From the IMG/VR virus record IMGVR_UViG_3300011432_000022, positions 1 to 48,053 of that record: a DNA stretch of 48,053 bases. The stretch is one strand, 5' to 3'. The stretch is from a virus. The notes beneath the pieces are model-generated. The model was not told the origin of the DNA, made no database searches, and saw nothing but the letters and a program-made list of their open reading frames with translations. A program made the position numbers and the translations under genes. Below, piece after piece: positions 14,293 through 22,063 of this stretch (the stretch's first letter is position 1; each line of letters begins with the position of its first letter).

Positions 14293-15026
14293 GACGCACC
14301 TGCTCGGGTGGCGTCGCCAGCGTTGATTAACCGTCCTATGTGTTCGGCGACCTGGGGGACTACGGCGTTGCCGAGGGCCTTGACTCGGTCCATCCGGCCG
14401 GGAACCCCATAAGCCACTCGACCCACTCCGGGTTCGTGGGCCCACCAACCGCGTCCGTAAGATCCCGGCCGGACCGACCGCGCTCCATCAGGGCGACCAT
14501 CTTGTCCAGCGACAGTCCGCCCCGGGTGGCATCGCGCGCCTTCGGCGTGGGCCAGGATGAACAACCGGCGGCGTGGGTGTGGGGCGCCCAGCGCGCAAGC
14601 CGCGATCTCTCCGGCGCGGGCTCGGTAGCCAAGCCGACGGAGGTCGCGGAGAACATCGGCGAGTCCTCGGGTGCGCAGACCGGGCACGTTCTCTGCGATG
14701 ACCCAGGACGGCCGGACGGCATCGATGACGTTGGCCATTTCGGGCCAGAGCCAGCGCTCGTCGGCCTGCGCCAGGCGGCGGCCCGCATCGCTGACCGGCT
14801 GGCACGGGAAGCCACCGGCGACCACTTGAACGGCAGGGCGGGGCTCTGCCAGCCACCATTCGACTGCGGTGCGGATGTCGTCATGGCGTGGCACCTCCGG
14901 CCAGTGTTTCGCGAGCACAGCTCGGCAGAACGGGTCAATTTCGACCTGGCCGACGCAGGTCCACCCTGCACGGTCCAGGCCAAGGTCCATGCCGCCGATG
15001 CCGCTGAACAGAGACAGGTAGTTCAC
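14289..15026 (-). CDS. DNA cytosine-C5 methyltransferase with shifted target domain
   Basis: The 245-aa frame starts at GTG 15026, coupled to the resolvase stop. It has motif I (FSGIGGMDLGLDRAGW), the catalytic PCQ at 74-76, ENV at 112-114, motif VIII RRRLF near 152-156, and motif X ALGNAVVPQ near 217-225. Residues about 158-213 look out of frame. The +1 frame over the same DNA reads WPTPKARDATRGG and later NPEWVEWLMGFPAGW, typical of the target-recognition end of phage Dcm proteins. Two compensating shifts keep the whole reading open. Activity or specificity is therefore doubtful. Confidence 0.75.
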   Translation of the reverse strand: MNYLSLFSGIGGMDLGLDRAGWTCVGQVEIDPFCRAVLAKHWPEVPRHDDIRTAVEWWLAEPRPAVQVVAGGFPCQPVSDAGRRLAQADERWLWPEMANVIDAVRPSWVIAENVPGLRTRGLADVLRDLRRLGYRARAGEIAACALGAPHPRRRLFILAHAEGARCHPGRTVAGQDGRPDGARSVRPGSYGRGWWAHEPGVGRVAYGVPGRMDRVKALGNAVVPQVAEHIGRLINAGDATRAGAS

Positions 15027-15580
15027 AGCGCACCAGCCATGGCGGGGAGGGTGAACGGCGGCCACTTCGGTTTGGCCACGGCGGTCCGGTTCTTGCGCGG
15101 CAGCGAGCACAGCGGCTGGCCGTAGTGCTCCATCGCAATGGCCAACAGCCAAGCCGCGTCCGCCTCGTCGTCAGTGGCGGCGTGCAGATGGTTGCCGAGC
15201 CGGCCACGGGCTGCGACCAGCATGTCCTGTTTCGACGCCCGCCCCCGGCCGGTGGCGTACACCTTGAGTGTCCCGGGATGGACGTCGACGCGGGGGATGC
15301 CGGTGCTGTGTAGGCCGTGGTTGATGACGCCGCGCAGCTCGGCCAAATCCATGGCTGTCTCCACCGCCTCGGGGGGCGGGGTGATGCGGGCCTCCATCAC
15401 GGCCAGGGTCGGCCCGGCCGGGTCGCGCATGGTGAGGATGCGCATGGCGATGGTGTGGTGCCGGTGTTCGCGCGGGTCACCGGGTTTGGTGGTGATGGTG
15501 GTGACGTGGAACCGGCCGTCCCGCCACGCCACCAGGCCGGTCGAGGCCAACGACGGGTCGATCGCGAGGATGGTGGTCAT
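15023..15580 (-). CDS. RuvC-like Holliday junction resolvase
   Basis: The 185-aa protein has the RNase H-fold acidic set: Asp8 in ILAIDPSLASTG, Glu63 in VMEA, and the late DDEADAAWLLA cluster around 137-141. GRGRASKQDMLVAARGRLG before the last cluster is typical of RuvC. It would resolve branched DNA made by the RecE/RecT pathway and clear junctions before packaging. ATG 15580 overlaps the previous stop. Confidence 0.85.
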   Translation of the reverse strand: MTTILAIDPSLASTGLVAWRDGRFHVTTITTKPGDPREHRHHTIAMRILTMRDPAGPTLAVMEARITPPPEAVETAMDLAELRGVINHGLHSTGIPRVDVHPGTLKVYATGRGRASKQDMLVAARGRLGNHLHAATDDEADAAWLLAIAMEHYGQPLCSLPRKNRTAVAKPKWPPFTLPAMAGAL

Positions 15581-15801
15581 CAGAACGGCACCGCCACTTC
15601 GGCCACGTCTGGGCGGTGCACAAGTTGGAGCGGGCCGAACAGGCTTCGGATCTCGTCCGGGGTGTCGTCGGCCTTACGGGCCTCGGCGGTGAGGAACCGG
15701 GCGAAGTCCCGGGCCGTTTCCTCGTCGTCGGTTGGCCCGTAGACGCGGACACCGTGGCTGCTGTCGAGCACCACCACCCACTGTGGAATTTGGCTGTTCA
15801 T
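15580..15801 (-). CDS. Hypothetical 73-aa protein
   Basis: Its start ATG 15801 is set by the ATGA overlap. It begins with two strands (WVVVLDSSHGVRVYGP), then a helix (DEETARDFARFLTAEARKA) and a short acidic tail. It looks like a compact alpha/beta accessory protein with no known function. Confidence 0.6.
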   Translation of the reverse strand: MNSQIPQWVVVLDSSHGVRVYGPTDDEETARDFARFLTAEARKADDTPDEIRSLFGPLQLVHRPDVAEVAVPF

Positions 15802-16043
15802 CGCGCACCCCACTTCGATGCGTCGGCGGCGACCGGCGCGATCGGCAGCTCCGCCAAAATGTCCCGCGCTTCACGCAGGTCGGTGAGCGCGGTCGCCGCG
15901 ATTTTGATGCGGCTGGCCCGGATTTCGGCGGTGACCTCGCGCAGGGTGCGGGCCGCCCGCAGCAGGTCGAACGCGGCGGCCCGATACCTATCGGCAACGT
16001 ACTTCCGGTTGTCTGCGTTGGCTGGATCCTGCCGCTTGGTCAT
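15798..16043 (-). CDS. Small helical protein
   Basis: The 81-aa protein is predicted helical throughout (ADRYRAAAFDLLRAARTLRE, SRIKIAATALTDLREARDIL) and charged. It could be a helical bundle or coiled-coil partner. It has ATGA/TGATG coupling to its neighbours. No family is recognised. Confidence 0.6.
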   Translation of the reverse strand: MTKRQDPANADNRKYVADRYRAAAFDLLRAARTLREVTAEIRASRIKIAATALTDLREARDILAELPIAPVAADASKWGAR

Positions 16044-16414
16044 GTCAGGTTGCCTTCGTCGCGTAGTTTCGCGAGACGGGCCATGACGTCGTTGATGAAC
16101 GGCTCAGGGCTACCGAGGAACCGGCCGTACAGTCCGATCAGTTCGGTGACGATCGATGCCGCACCGTCGGTGCCGAAAAGGAACAGCACACTGGCGCGTT
16201 CCTTGGTCTGGTTGATCCGGCCGCCGAGCACCATGGCGACGGCGTGTTGGCCGCGTGCCCCACGGTCGGGGTCGATGGTGGACACGTCGACGGTTTCGAG
16301 GATGACGGCGTTGCGTGCGTCGAGAACGACGCCGCCGATGTCGTGCGGGCCGCCCGGGCCGGCCATTGCCCCGGGGATTCGCCGCGGATCGTGCGGGTCG
16401 GTTGTGAGGCTCAT
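16040..16414 (-). CDS. Hypothetical 124-aa protein
   Basis: The protein has an N-terminal Pro/Gly-rich stretch, a central strand region (VVLDARNAVILETVDVSTID) and a C-terminal SVLFLFGTDGAASIVTELIG plus helix. No function can be named. The ATG at 16414 lies 5 bp after the exonuclease stop. Confidence 0.6.
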   Translation of the reverse strand: MSLTTDPHDPRRIPGAMAGPGGPHDIGGVVLDARNAVILETVDVSTIDPDRGARGQHAVAMVLGGRINQTKERASVLFLFGTDGAASIVTELIGLYGRFLGSPEPFINDVMARLAKLRDEGNLT

Positions 16415-16419
16415 GCGGC

Positions 16420-16998
16420 TCAGTCCTTCCGGGTCCGGCCAAGAACGGCGTCGTACAGGTCCCGGACCATGCGGGCGTCACCGAGCGCGGTGTGCCGGTC
16501 GGCCTCGTCGTAGGCCAGACCCCACGCACCGAGAAGCTGATCGAAGTCCCACGGCGGAGCCTGATTGAGCGCGCCCGCGGCGAAGGTTTCGACGTCGACC
16601 AAGTGGTAGTGCCACGACGGGCAGATGCCGTGTTCGCGCATCCGGTTGGCGAGGACTTCGGTGTCGAAGTTCGGCACAGCACCGACGATGGTGGCGCCGC
16701 GTAGGAATGTGTGCTCGAGGTCACGCATCACCATCGACTCGGGGTACGGCTCCAAGTACTCGTCGTCGGTGTCCGGCGCCGGCTTCGGGCTGTCCGTCGC
16801 GTGCGGGTGCCGCTCGTGGAATCCGCTGATCTGTAGCGACTTCAGGTCGGCGTTGCCGAGGTCCAGATCGGCTGCGTCGATCAGCCACGAGTACTCATGA
16901 TCAAGGAATTCGTCGTTGCGGATGACCAGTCCGATTTCCCAGACGCGCCGGTCGTGGCGGAGCGAGGTGGTTTCGGTGTCGAGGAAGACGATTGTCAC
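16420..16998 (-). CDS. DnaQ-like 3-prime to 5-prime exonuclease
   Basis: The 192-aa protein carries DEDDh exonuclease motifs: LDTETTSL (Asp7, Glu9), a middle NFDTEV with Asp, and HTALGDA (His and Asp) near residue 175. It would trim single-stranded 3-prime DNA during replication or recombination. The GTG at 16998 overlaps the upstream TGA (GTGA), and the catalytic DTE follows directly, so a longer start is unlikely. Confidence 0.87.
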   Translation of the reverse strand: MTIVFLDTETTSLRHDRRVWEIGLVIRNDEFLDHEYSWLIDAADLDLGNADLKSLQISGFHERHPHATDSPKPAPDTDDEYLEPYPESMVMRDLEHTFLRGATIVGAVPNFDTEVLANRMREHGICPSWHYHLVDVETFAAGALNQAPPWDFDQLLGAWGLAYDEADRHTALGDARMVRDLYDAVLGRTRKD

Positions 16999-17396
16999 GG
17001 TCGGGTCCCCTGTCGGTGTTTGCGGGCGGTGTCGATGGCGAGGGACACCATCCGGTCGAATGTGTTGCGGATACGCTGCAGCTCCTGTGTGGTGCCGATG
17101 AACGTCCACCGCGGCAGCGGCTCACCCTGCGCGTCCCGCCCGGTGATGACGATCACCGGGCGGCGTACGCCGCCGACGTCGGCGGTGCCGCCGTTGACGA
17201 CGAACTGTCGCATGAGAACGTCACCCAGCCCGGGCGGGAGCTCCACCGGCTCGTTGAGCTCAACATCGGGCAGGGTGTAGGAGCCGGCCTTGGCTACGAT
17301 GGCGTCGAGGTAGGCCTTGACCGGGTCGCACAGATACCGGTTGCCGTGCTGGTCCTCGCACCACGGGCAGTTGACGGTCGGCTCGTACTCAGGCAC
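16995..17396 (-). CDS. Zinc-ribbon hypothetical protein
   Basis: The 133-aa protein begins with NCPWCEDQHGNRYLC, a CxxC...C zinc-ribbon-like motif, followed by a beta-rich core (RPVIVITGRDAQGEPLPRW). It ends in a basic helix (IRNTFDRMVSLAIDTARKHR). GTG 17396 overlaps the preceding gene by 8 nt. Function is unknown. Confidence 0.6.
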   Translation of the reverse strand: MPEYEPTVNCPWCEDQHGNRYLCDPVKAYLDAIVAKAGSYTLPDVELNEPVELPPGLGDVLMRQFVVNGGTADVGGVRRPVIVITGRDAQGEPLPRWTFIGTTQELQRIRNTFDRMVSLAIDTARKHRQGTRP

Positions 17397-17586
17397 CTGC
17401 AGCCCCCCGCGTCGGGCCGCGTCGGGCGGGCTTCGCGTCGCCGGCGGTCAGGTTGGCCCACACCAGCTGCAGCCAGTCCACAACCGACACCCACGCGGCC
17501 GCGGCACGCATCCGGGCGGGTGGCTGTTCGGCCCGCACCCACCGGGCCGGCCGGCGGTGCTGCGGCGTCGGACTGGACCAGTTCAC
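17389..17586 (-). CDS. Small 65-aa basic protein
   Basis: A GTG at 17586 overlaps the upstream TGA. The product is Arg/Ala-rich with one amphipathic to hydrophobic helix (AAAWVSVVDWLQLVWANL). It is a genuine operon member by coupling, but no function is visible and composition makes the call moderate. Confidence 0.45.
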   Translation of the reverse strand: MNWSSPTPQHRRPARWVRAEQPPARMRAAAAWVSVVDWLQLVWANLTAGDAKPARRGPTRGAAGA

Positions 17587-17771
17587 GCCGCACCACCTTC
17601 CGGGGGTATCGCACCGGCAGACAGCACGCACGGAACGAGCGCGTGCCTCGGGTGGAACGCTTCGGAGCAGAACTTTTTCATGGCCCGGCGCATCTGCCGC
17701 GCCGTCACCGTCAACCGGCCGTTCTGCCGGCGGTACCTAGCCATGCGTGCGTCGAAGTCCACAATGCTCAC
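17583..17771 (-). CDS. Small basic 62-aa protein
   Basis: GTG 17771 overlaps the RecT stop. The N-terminal 40 residues are basic (RMARYRRQNGRLTVTARQMR), which suggests nucleic-acid contact or a two-helix unit. A CSEAFHPRH segment follows. No family is recognised. Confidence 0.5.
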   Translation of the reverse strand: MSIVDFDARMARYRRQNGRLTVTARQMRRAMKKFCSEAFHPRHALVPCVLSAGAIPPEGGAA

Positions 17772-18820
17772 CCGTCCGCCTTGTTCTGCTCGACCTCGGC
17801 CCGCATGGCTGCGATGACGATCTCGGCCTCGTCCGTGGTGAGATCTGTAGGCGCGTCGACCGCGTGCCCGATCAAACCGGCGATGTATGCCACGGCCTTG
17901 GACCGGGCGGCCCGGCCGGTGGCCCGGAGCAACTCGGACAGCTCTACGCGTTGCGGCTCGGTGATAGCGGCCGGGGCGTCGCCAATGTCGATGACCGCCT
18001 GGCCGTCGGCGTCCACAGGCGACGGTTTGTCGTCGCGGAAGTCTGGCGCACCATGCGCAGAGCCGGCCGGGCCGGGCTTGGTCACCGGTCCCGGACCTTC
18101 CACAGGTTTGTCCACAGGTGCGGTCTCGCCTAGGACGTCGGCTGCGGTGACCCGTTGCACCGGCGTGCCCACGGTCGCCTCCACCTGCACCGTGTCGGGG
18201 ATGTCCTCCACCGTCGCGATACCCAGCAGGACCGCGGCGCCCATCCGGTCACACACCCGCCCAGCGGCGCGGGCGTAGAGCATATCCTTCGGCGTTTTGC
18301 GGTACGTATCGTTCTTCGTCCAATCAGCGCGTTTGGCGTCCTCCATGGTGATGGTGACGGTGTGGACCCGCTCATCACCGGGCCGCCGACCGGACACTGT
18401 GGCCTGCTCGTCGGTGAGGGTCTCGGTCCAGATGTCGTACCCGCGGGACTGCAACAGCGCAACCTTCGCCTTCGCGTACATGCCAGGCCGGCCGTTCACC
18501 AAATAGATCTGTTGCAGCGCGGTGAGCGGGTCGAAACCGAGCGACAACCCGAACAGCACCGCCGAGGTTGCGTTGGCGATCGCGACCTGAATCGCGTAGG
18601 CCCGATCGTCGTCGCTGGCGTTAGCACCGAGCTTCGGCTTGTACGCGTCGGGCACAAACGCTGAATGCACCAGCGGTGCCACGAGGGCGTGGGCCTGGCT
18701 GGCGGCGTTGACCCATTCATGCAGGCGGGCCATCGCGTCGGTCGGCACGCTGCCCGGACCGAGCTGCACCAGCGGGGATGGCTGTGCGTTGTCAGTGGGG
18801 GCGATGTCGGTCGTGGTCAT
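17768..18820 (-). CDS. recT: RecT-like single-strand annealing protein
   Basis: The 350-aa protein matches actinophage RecT proteins: an N-terminal helical region (DAMARLHEWVNAASQAHALV), then FGLSLGFDPLTALQQIYLVNGRPGMYAK (shown here in part), TITMEDAKRADW and TPKDMLYARAAGRVCDRM. It anneals complementary strands made by the adjacent exonuclease. A disordered Pro/Gly linker (about 235-265) leads to a C-terminal helical segment. ATG 18820 has a GAAAGGA site. The upstream HNH frame is open straight into it, so a fused product is possible. Confidence 0.88.
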   Translation of the reverse strand: MTTTDIAPTDNAQPSPLVQLGPGSVPTDAMARLHEWVNAASQAHALVAPLVHSAFVPDAYKPKLGANASDDDRAYAIQVAIANATSAVLFGLSLGFDPLTALQQIYLVNGRPGMYAKAKVALLQSRGYDIWTETLTDEQATVSGRRPGDERVHTVTITMEDAKRADWTKNDTYRKTPKDMLYARAAGRVCDRMGAAVLLGIATVEDIPDTVQVEATVGTPVQRVTAADVLGETAPVDKPVEGPGPVTKPGPAGSAHGAPDFRDDKPSPVDADGQAVIDIGDAPAAITEPQRVELSELLRATGRAARSKAVAYIAGLIGHAVDAPTDLTTDEAEIVIAAMRAEVEQNKADG

Positions 18821-19195
18821 GCTGCGGTCCTTTCTTGAGCTTCCTGTCTCGCTGGATTCGGGCGATCCACCGCTCACTCCCTTGTAGCCGGACCGATTGT
18901 CGCGGCGACGCTTCGCATTCGCCGCATTTTCCAGCGGCGTCGCGGGGCGCAGGTTTTCTCGCCGGTTGTCCAGACCGTTGCCGTTGATGTGATCGACGAA
19001 GGGCCAACCCGTCAGGAACGCGTGCAGGCCCTGCGTTGTCCGGCGGCCGTCGGGCTTGAGAACCCGGTGTTGTGCGTAGCGGCGGCCATCTGCAGTGGGT
19101 CGAAGGCACCAGCGCCCTACGCTTACGACCGCCTCAAAGTCGGCATCGTCGACCAGCGCGAAGGCTCCCCGGGTCAGTTTGACCTGTCGCGTCAC
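18821..19195 (-). pseudogene. Degenerate HNH/AP2 homing endonuclease joined to recT
   Basis: From GTG 19195 (GTGA overlap with the exonuclease) the frame reads FEAVVSVGRWCLRP, then FVDHINGNGLDNRRENLRPA (HNH nuclease), then NRSGYKGVS, the start of an AP2 DNA-binding domain. The AP2 domain then breaks: the expected RWIARIQRDRK continuation is in another frame and the rest is missing. No stop occurs before the RecT ATG, so the remnant could be translated as a 475-aa fusion. It is probably a decayed homing gene. Confidence 0.65.
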
Positions 19196-20055
19196 CAGTC
19201 CTCCTCGGATCGCATTGCCCAGCGAGGGAGGCCGATCGTGTGTACCTCGGCCGGGTGAGCGGGCCAAATCCCAGACTGGAGGCAATCTCTATATATTTCG
19301 ATGGCGCGAAGGTTGAGTGCGCGGCCGGTGTTGATTGCGTCCTGGTCGAGTTGGACGACGTTGACGGCGTGGGGCTGTTCCTTCTCGACGAACACGAGCA
19401 CGAATGCGACGCCGTCGGGTGCGAGTCCGCAGGCGGTGATTCCGTTTTCGTACATCGAGTGTTGTAGGTGATACCGATAGGACTCGACCACGCGGGGTAG
19501 GACGTCGGGGTGGACACTGCCGTGGCTTGTTTTCAGGTCGGGCACGATCAGCACCCGGCCAGGTTGGGTGTCGCGAAGCCAGTCCAGCCGTGACCGCAGC
19601 GGCACGCCGGTCTGCTCGTCGATCCAGAACAGGGACACCTCAGGCCGGCCGTTGCTGAATAGCCGACCGGCTAGCGGGTGCGCCCGCACAGCGTCGGCCA
19701 TGGCCTGCGCCGCGGCCCGTTCCCTTGGCAGCAGCGGTGTTTTGCCGGCGTCGTAGGCGGCGTCGCGGTCTTCCTGCGCGGCCTTGGTGCGGTAGCTGTC
19801 CGCGTCGATGTCGACCAGTTCGGCCCCGACGCCGAGCACGATGCGGTGTGCGGCGTGGCCGAGGTCGTAGGCCCTTTTCGGCGGCCGCGGGTTGTCGCGG
19901 TCGTACCGGTAGTGCGCCGGGGTCGACGGGGGCAGCAGAAGCTTGGCGCCCGAGTAGGACAGTGCCGGGTGTGCGTGGTACAGCCCGTCGGGCATGCCAT
20001 CGATTACGGCCGTGTCGCCGGGCTCCACGATCAGCCGGTCCACAGTGGTCGTCAT
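19192..20055 (-). CDS. RecE/PD-(D/E)XK exonuclease (DUF3799-like)
   Basis: The 287-aa protein has the RecE C-terminal pattern: LSYSGAKLLLPPSTPAHYRY, AYDLGHAAHRIVLG, then the nuclease core GVPLRSRLDWLRD followed by VLIVPDLKTSHG (Asp and Lys of the PD-DxK motif). After that comes SYRYHLQHSMYENGI. It should resect double-stranded ends to load the neighbouring RecT. ATG 20055 overlaps the upstream gene. All key residues are present. Confidence 0.87.
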   Translation of the reverse strand: MTTTVDRLIVEPGDTAVIDGMPDGLYHAHPALSYSGAKLLLPPSTPAHYRYDRDNPRPPKRAYDLGHAAHRIVLGVGAELVDIDADSYRTKAAQEDRDAAYDAGKTPLLPRERAAAQAMADAVRAHPLAGRLFSNGRPEVSLFWIDEQTGVPLRSRLDWLRDTQPGRVLIVPDLKTSHGSVHPDVLPRVVESYRYHLQHSMYENGITACGLAPDGVAFVLVFVEKEQPHAVNVVQLDQDAINTGRALNLRAIEIYRDCLQSGIWPAHPAEVHTIGLPRWAMRSEEDW

Positions 20056-20234
20056 GGCCGTCCCCGCATGGCCTGCCGCACCTGGGCGTCCGGGTCGCGG
20101 GGTGCGCACTCGGCCCACCAGCCGGCCAGCCGGGTGCGCAGGGACACCCGGGCTGGCCGGGGCTTCACGGGCACCCACCGGCGTATCAGGGCGGTGTCGA
20201 CGGGTTCCCAATGGTCCCAGTGCAGTGCGGTCAC
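20052..20234 (-). CDS. Small 60-aa protein before the exonuclease
   Basis: The start GTG 20234 is coupled to the upstream stop and the end overlaps the exonuclease ATG. It has a Trp/His-rich N-terminus (LHWDHWEPVDTALIRRW) and a basic helix (SLRTRLAGWWAECAP). Function is unknown. Confidence 0.55.
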   Translation of the reverse strand: MTALHWDHWEPVDTALIRRWVPVKPRPARVSLRTRLAGWWAECAPRDPDAQVRQAMRGRP

Positions 20235-20599
20235 CTCGACACCACCAGCGTCAGTAGCTCCACAGTCAGCGTCACCGCGAGCCGCGTCGCTAGCGCCGTA
20301 TGGAAGGTGCACGCAGCCGCCAGATCGATTAGGTCGTGGTCGTCGCGGCGTGCGATGCGCCGCTCGGCCCGGCCGGGGTTCGCGCGGTCCAGCCGGGCGC
20401 TCCACTCCTCGTACGCGGCCATGGCCTCGTCGGCTTTGGTGTTGGCGGCCTCGAGGCGGCGGCGCAGCAGCTGCACCCGCGTGCCTGCTGCGCGCTGTGA
20501 GGCTGGCGGCCGTGTCGGCTCTTCTCGGCCGTCGGTCGGCGTGTAACCGTGCCGGGCATCGTCGGCCAGCCGGCCATAGTGCTCGCTCGCTGCGGTCAT
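20231..20599 (-). CDS. Helical protein sharing an N-terminal tag with a ParB protein
   Basis: The 122-aa protein has a coiled-coil middle (RVQLLRRRLEAANTKADEAM) and a C-terminal hydrophobic helix (TRLAVTLTVELLTLVV). Its first residues, MTAASEHYGRLADDARHGY, resemble MSAASKHHGRLATQARREV of the ParB-like protein at 21111-21920. This suggests a shared short interaction tag or a partial duplication. No other function is visible. Confidence 0.55.
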   Translation of the reverse strand: MTAASEHYGRLADDARHGYTPTDGREEPTRPPASQRAAGTRVQLLRRRLEAANTKADEAMAAYEEWSARLDRANPGRAERRIARRDDHDLIDLAAACTFHTALATRLAVTLTVELLTLVVSR

Positions 20600-21114
20600 G
20601 CCGCCAGGTCCTCATCAGACTCCGGCTCGGCCGGTTCCGTCGACCACAAGCCGGTTTCGCGAACGTAGTTGTCCCATGTGATGTGGGTTGCGCGACGGCG
20701 CTTCCGAAGTTGTTCCATCGCCCACATCGAGTAGCCGTCAGACTCGGCCCGCTTCTTTTTCGCCGCTGTAAGGTGTCGCTGCGCCGCAGCCTCGTGCCGT
20801 TGCGCCTCCGTCACCTTGTGCTCGGGCCGAGCACGTTTCTGCTCGATCACGCGACCCTCGTCGAGGGCGAGCAGACGATCCGGCTCGTAGCCGTACGGCG
20901 GGAATCCGGGCAGGGTCAACTGCCCGTCCGGAGGAGTCGTGCCCGGCCGCCCTAGCTTGTTGATGAGCTTCTCGGCTCTTTCGTGCCGCGCGGCGGCCTC
21001 GTCGAAATTGAGCTTGGCGGCAAGCTCATCTACGGCGTGCTTCCTGTCGAGGCTGCCGTCATCGTGACGCGGGGCCGCGTTTAGGACACTCCTGGCGATC
21101 TCTTCGTCTTTCAC
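20596..21114 (-). CDS. Hypothetical 172-aa early protein
   Basis: GTG 21114 overlaps the ParB stop. It is strongly helical and charged, with a Pro-rich bend (TTPPDGQLTLPGFPPYGYEP) and a basic segment (QRHEAAAQRHLTAAKKKRAE). The C-terminal TWDNYVRETGLWST looks conserved-type, but I cannot name the family. DNA binding is possible from charge only. Confidence 0.6.
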   Translation of the reverse strand: MKDEEIARSVLNAAPRHDDGSLDRKHAVDELAAKLNFDEAAARHERAEKLINKLGRPGTTPPDGQLTLPGFPPYGYEPDRLLALDEGRVIEQKRARPEHKVTEAQRHEAAAQRHLTAAKKKRAESDGYSMWAMEQLRKRRRATHITWDNYVRETGLWSTEPAEPESDEDLAA

Positions 21115-21920
21115 AGGATCTCCTCCAGCAGGTTGACTGCCTCTCGTAGGTGGGCAATTGCCTTCTCGTCGATCAGGTCTGGTTCGCCGAGTTGGGCGCC
21201 GAGGACGATGGACGCGACGCGGGCTTGGAACTCGCCGACGATCGACAGCGCAGCGCTTCTGGCGGCATCGATGTCCTGCCGTTCACGGGCTGCTCGCTCG
21301 CGGCGTTCGGCCCATGCGCCGGGCAGGCTCAGTTCGCCCTCGACGACCTTCGACGCCAGCTCGGGATCCTCGGCGCGCAGCCGGGCGAGTTGGTTCTCTA
21401 CCGAGTCGGCTGCGGTCTTACGTTCGCGGGCGATCCGGTACGCCTCGTCCAGCCCGGTCGCCCCGCCGATCACCGCATCCACCATGTCTGGCGCGAACTC
21501 AAGAACGACGTTCGCCTGCGTGATGCGCTGCGCACTGGTGCCGATGGTGGCCGCGACTTTGCGGGTCGACTGCAAAGATTCTTTGCACGCGCGTGCAGCA
21601 ACCATCGCGGCCTGACCCTTGGTCAGGTTGCGGCGCTGGAGGTTGACGGCCAGCGCGTACCCGTCCGGGTCGTCACCGTCATATGTCGTGAAGTCCGGCT
21701 CAACCCCCACCAGCTCACACGCCGCCAGCCGGTTCCGGCCGTCCAGCACCCGGCCGTCGCCGTCGAGCACGATCGGATGGAGCAGCCCGCGCTGCTTGAT
21801 GTCCTCGGCCAGCTCGGCCAGCTCGTCATCGGCGAGCATGGGGAACAGGTCGGCTACGGGGTGAACCTCTCGGCGGGCCTGAGTGGCTAGGCGACCGTGA
21901 TGCTTGCTCGCTGCGCTCAT
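21111..21920 (-). CDS. ParB-like nuclease-fold protein
   Basis: The 269-aa protein carries the ParB/Srx N-terminal domain: DDELAELAEDIKQRGLLHPI, VLDGRNRLAACELVGVEP and NLQRRNLTKGQAAMVAA. A helix-turn-helix-like region follows (KVAATIGTSAQRITQANVVLE), then a helical C-terminus. Such phage proteins may regulate transcription, mark DNA or act as nucleases; none is proven here. ATG 21920 has a strong GAGGAG site, and a large hairpin lies just upstream. No ParA partner is encoded. Confidence 0.8.
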   Translation of the reverse strand: MSAASKHHGRLATQARREVHPVADLFPMLADDELAELAEDIKQRGLLHPIVLDGDGRVLDGRNRLAACELVGVEPDFTTYDGDDPDGYALAVNLQRRNLTKGQAAMVAARACKESLQSTRKVAATIGTSAQRITQANVVLEFAPDMVDAVIGGATGLDEAYRIARERKTAADSVENQLARLRAEDPELASKVVEGELSLPGAWAERRERAARERQDIDAARSAALSIVGEFQARVASIVLGAQLGEPDLIDEKAIAHLREAVNLLEEIL

Positions 21921-21946
21921 CGTCTTCTCCTCACGTTTGTTGCCCG

Positions 21947-21982
21947 GCCGGCCCGGGGGACTCGTGGTCACCCCGGGCCGGC
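21947..21982 (-). terminator. Strong GC hairpin upstream of the ParB-like gene
   Basis: A perfect 12-bp inverted repeat (GCCGGCCCGGGG at 21947-21958, CCCCGGGCCGGC at 21971-21982) has a 12-nt loop. It sits between the micro-ORF stop and the ParB ribosome site, one of the few gaps in this operon. It may terminate or attenuate early transcription, or stabilise a processed end. Confidence 0.55.
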
Positions 21983-21988
21983 GGCCTC

Positions 21989-22063
21989 TCAGGCAGCCCG
22001 GTACCGGGCCGGTGAGCCAGGCTCGATCTGGATTTCGGGCACGACCACGCCCGCCCGGGTCAT
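21989..22063 (-). CDS. 24-aa micro-ORF
   Basis: ATG 22063 overlaps the upstream TGA (ATGA) and encodes MTRAGVVVPEIQIEPGSPA plus five residues. Coupling and a credible beta-type sequence support a tiny protein. An alternative is that one missing C near 22092 cut this piece off as the natural C-terminus of the 160-aa gene, because the frame is open back to LFDD. Homologues would decide. Confidence 0.4.
   Translation of the reverse strand: MTRAGVVVPEIQIEPGSPARYRAA

Noticed and set aside
18108-18116. Second TTGTCCACA inside recT
   Set aside because: A single 9-mer match in a coding gene with no repeats around it is likely chance; about 0.4 copies are expected in both strands of 48 kb at even base use.
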